A stretch of 5,868 nucleotides of DNA from Micavibrio_C sp964577255 (GTDB lineage Bacteria; Pseudomonadota; Alphaproteobacteria; Micavibrionales; Micavibrionaceae). Positions 5,636-5,868 of the stretch are shown piece after piece; position 1 is the stretch's first letter, and the number at the start of each line of letters is the position of its first letter. The stretch spans positions 1-5,868 of the forward strand of contig CAZNYM010000066.1 of NCBI GenBank assembly GCA_964577255.1, in the 5' to 3' direction. Below the pieces are notes generated by a model. That model saw nothing but the letters and a program-made list of their open reading frames with translations, was not told the DNA's origin and searched no databases. Both the position numbers and the translations under genes were made by a program.

Positions 5636-5665
5636 AACGGCTTTACCCGTGACAAAAGGCGTTTT
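5634..5665. repeat. Weak inverted repeat between ELM1-family gene and trxB
   Basis: AAAACGGCTTT (5634-5644) and AAAGGCGTTTT (5655-5665) pair except for one G-G mismatch, around a ten-base loop. The left arm overlaps the TAA stop of the ELM1-family gene and the right arm ends in TTTT. This is a low-stability terminator candidate. A possible trxB promoter, GTGACA (5649-5654) with TATGTC (5671-5676) at 16 bp, overlaps it but is weak. Confidence 0.35.
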
Positions 5666-5696
5666 AGAACTATGTCATTCAAAAGAGAGACTTTTT

Positions 5697-5868
5697 ATGA
5701 CCGCCTCCCCCCTGCACACCAAGGTTCTTATCATCGGATCCGGGCCCGCCGGCTATACGGCCGCGATCTATGCCGCCCGCGCCAACCTTAAACCCGTTCA
5801 GGTTCTGGGCCTGCAGCCCGGCGGCCAGCTGACGATCACCACCGACGTCGAGAACTATCCCGGCTTCG
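5697..5868 (+). CDS. trxB: Thioredoxin-disulfide reductase TrxB, N-terminal part (3' truncated by window edge)
   Basis: TrxB is a cytoplasmic FAD enzyme that reduces thioredoxin with NADPH. The 57 residues present begin MTASPLHTKVLIIGSG. They contain the FAD-binding GxGxxG/A dinucleotide fold (IIGSGPAGYTAAIYAARANL region, residues about 12-31) and the typical GGQLTITTDVENYPGF segment at the end of the window. The NADPH domain and the redox CxxC lie beyond the edge and cannot be checked. The ATG at 5697 is supported by AGAGAGA ending six bases upstream and by the start of homology. An earlier ATG at 5672 is out of frame. It follows the ELM1-family gene in the same direction after 61 bp; readthrough from that gene is plausible. 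Confidence 0.95.
   Translation, partial: MTASPLHTKVLIIGSGPAGYTAAIYAARANLKPVQVLGLQPGGQLTITTDVENYPGF

Overview
The window is GC-rich with dense coding and looks like chromosomal DNA of an alphaproteobacterium. The evidence is family-level only: an alphaproteobacterial-style TrmD C-terminus, a GreA beginning with the classic MxKIPMT start, an Lrp/AsnC regulator, and a bacterial 'mitochondrial fission ELM1' family gene directly upstream of trxB. That last arrangement is one I associate with Alphaproteobacteria. I could not run any search, so genus and family are not assigned.

Layout from left to right. (1) Bases 1-305 (+) hold the C-terminal third of trmD, cut by the window edge. (2) Bases 309-1868 and 1928-3502 (-) hold two tandem, strongly diverged M32-type zinc carboxypeptidases. 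They are separated by 59 bp containing a long imperfect palindrome. (3) Bases 3503-3633 form a divergent control region. It carries a good sigma-70 promoter and a 13-bp leader hairpin in front of greA. (4) greA (3634-4116, +) and an Lrp/AsnC regulator (4113-4586, -) meet tail to tail and share a CTAG that supplies both stop codons. (5) Bases 4587-4693 form a second divergent control region, with two related ATTGTC(A/G)GAA boxes in inverted orientation, between the Lrp gene and an ELM1-family gene (4694-5635, +). (6) After a 61-bp gap with a weak inverted repeat, trxB starts at 5697 and runs off the window.

The genes do not form one pathway. The window is mostly housekeeping: tRNA modification, transcript cleavage and rescue, and thioredoxin reduction. 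The accessory interest lies in the duplicated peptidases and the three structured intergenic regions. The most notable signals are the GraL-like attenuator candidate in the greA leader, the paired M32 enzymes that keep all zinc ligands while losing other family signature residues, and the palindromes next to the start codons of the second M32 gene and the ELM1 gene. I see no mobile element, CRISPR array, rRNA, tRNA or defence system, and I do not claim a new system here.
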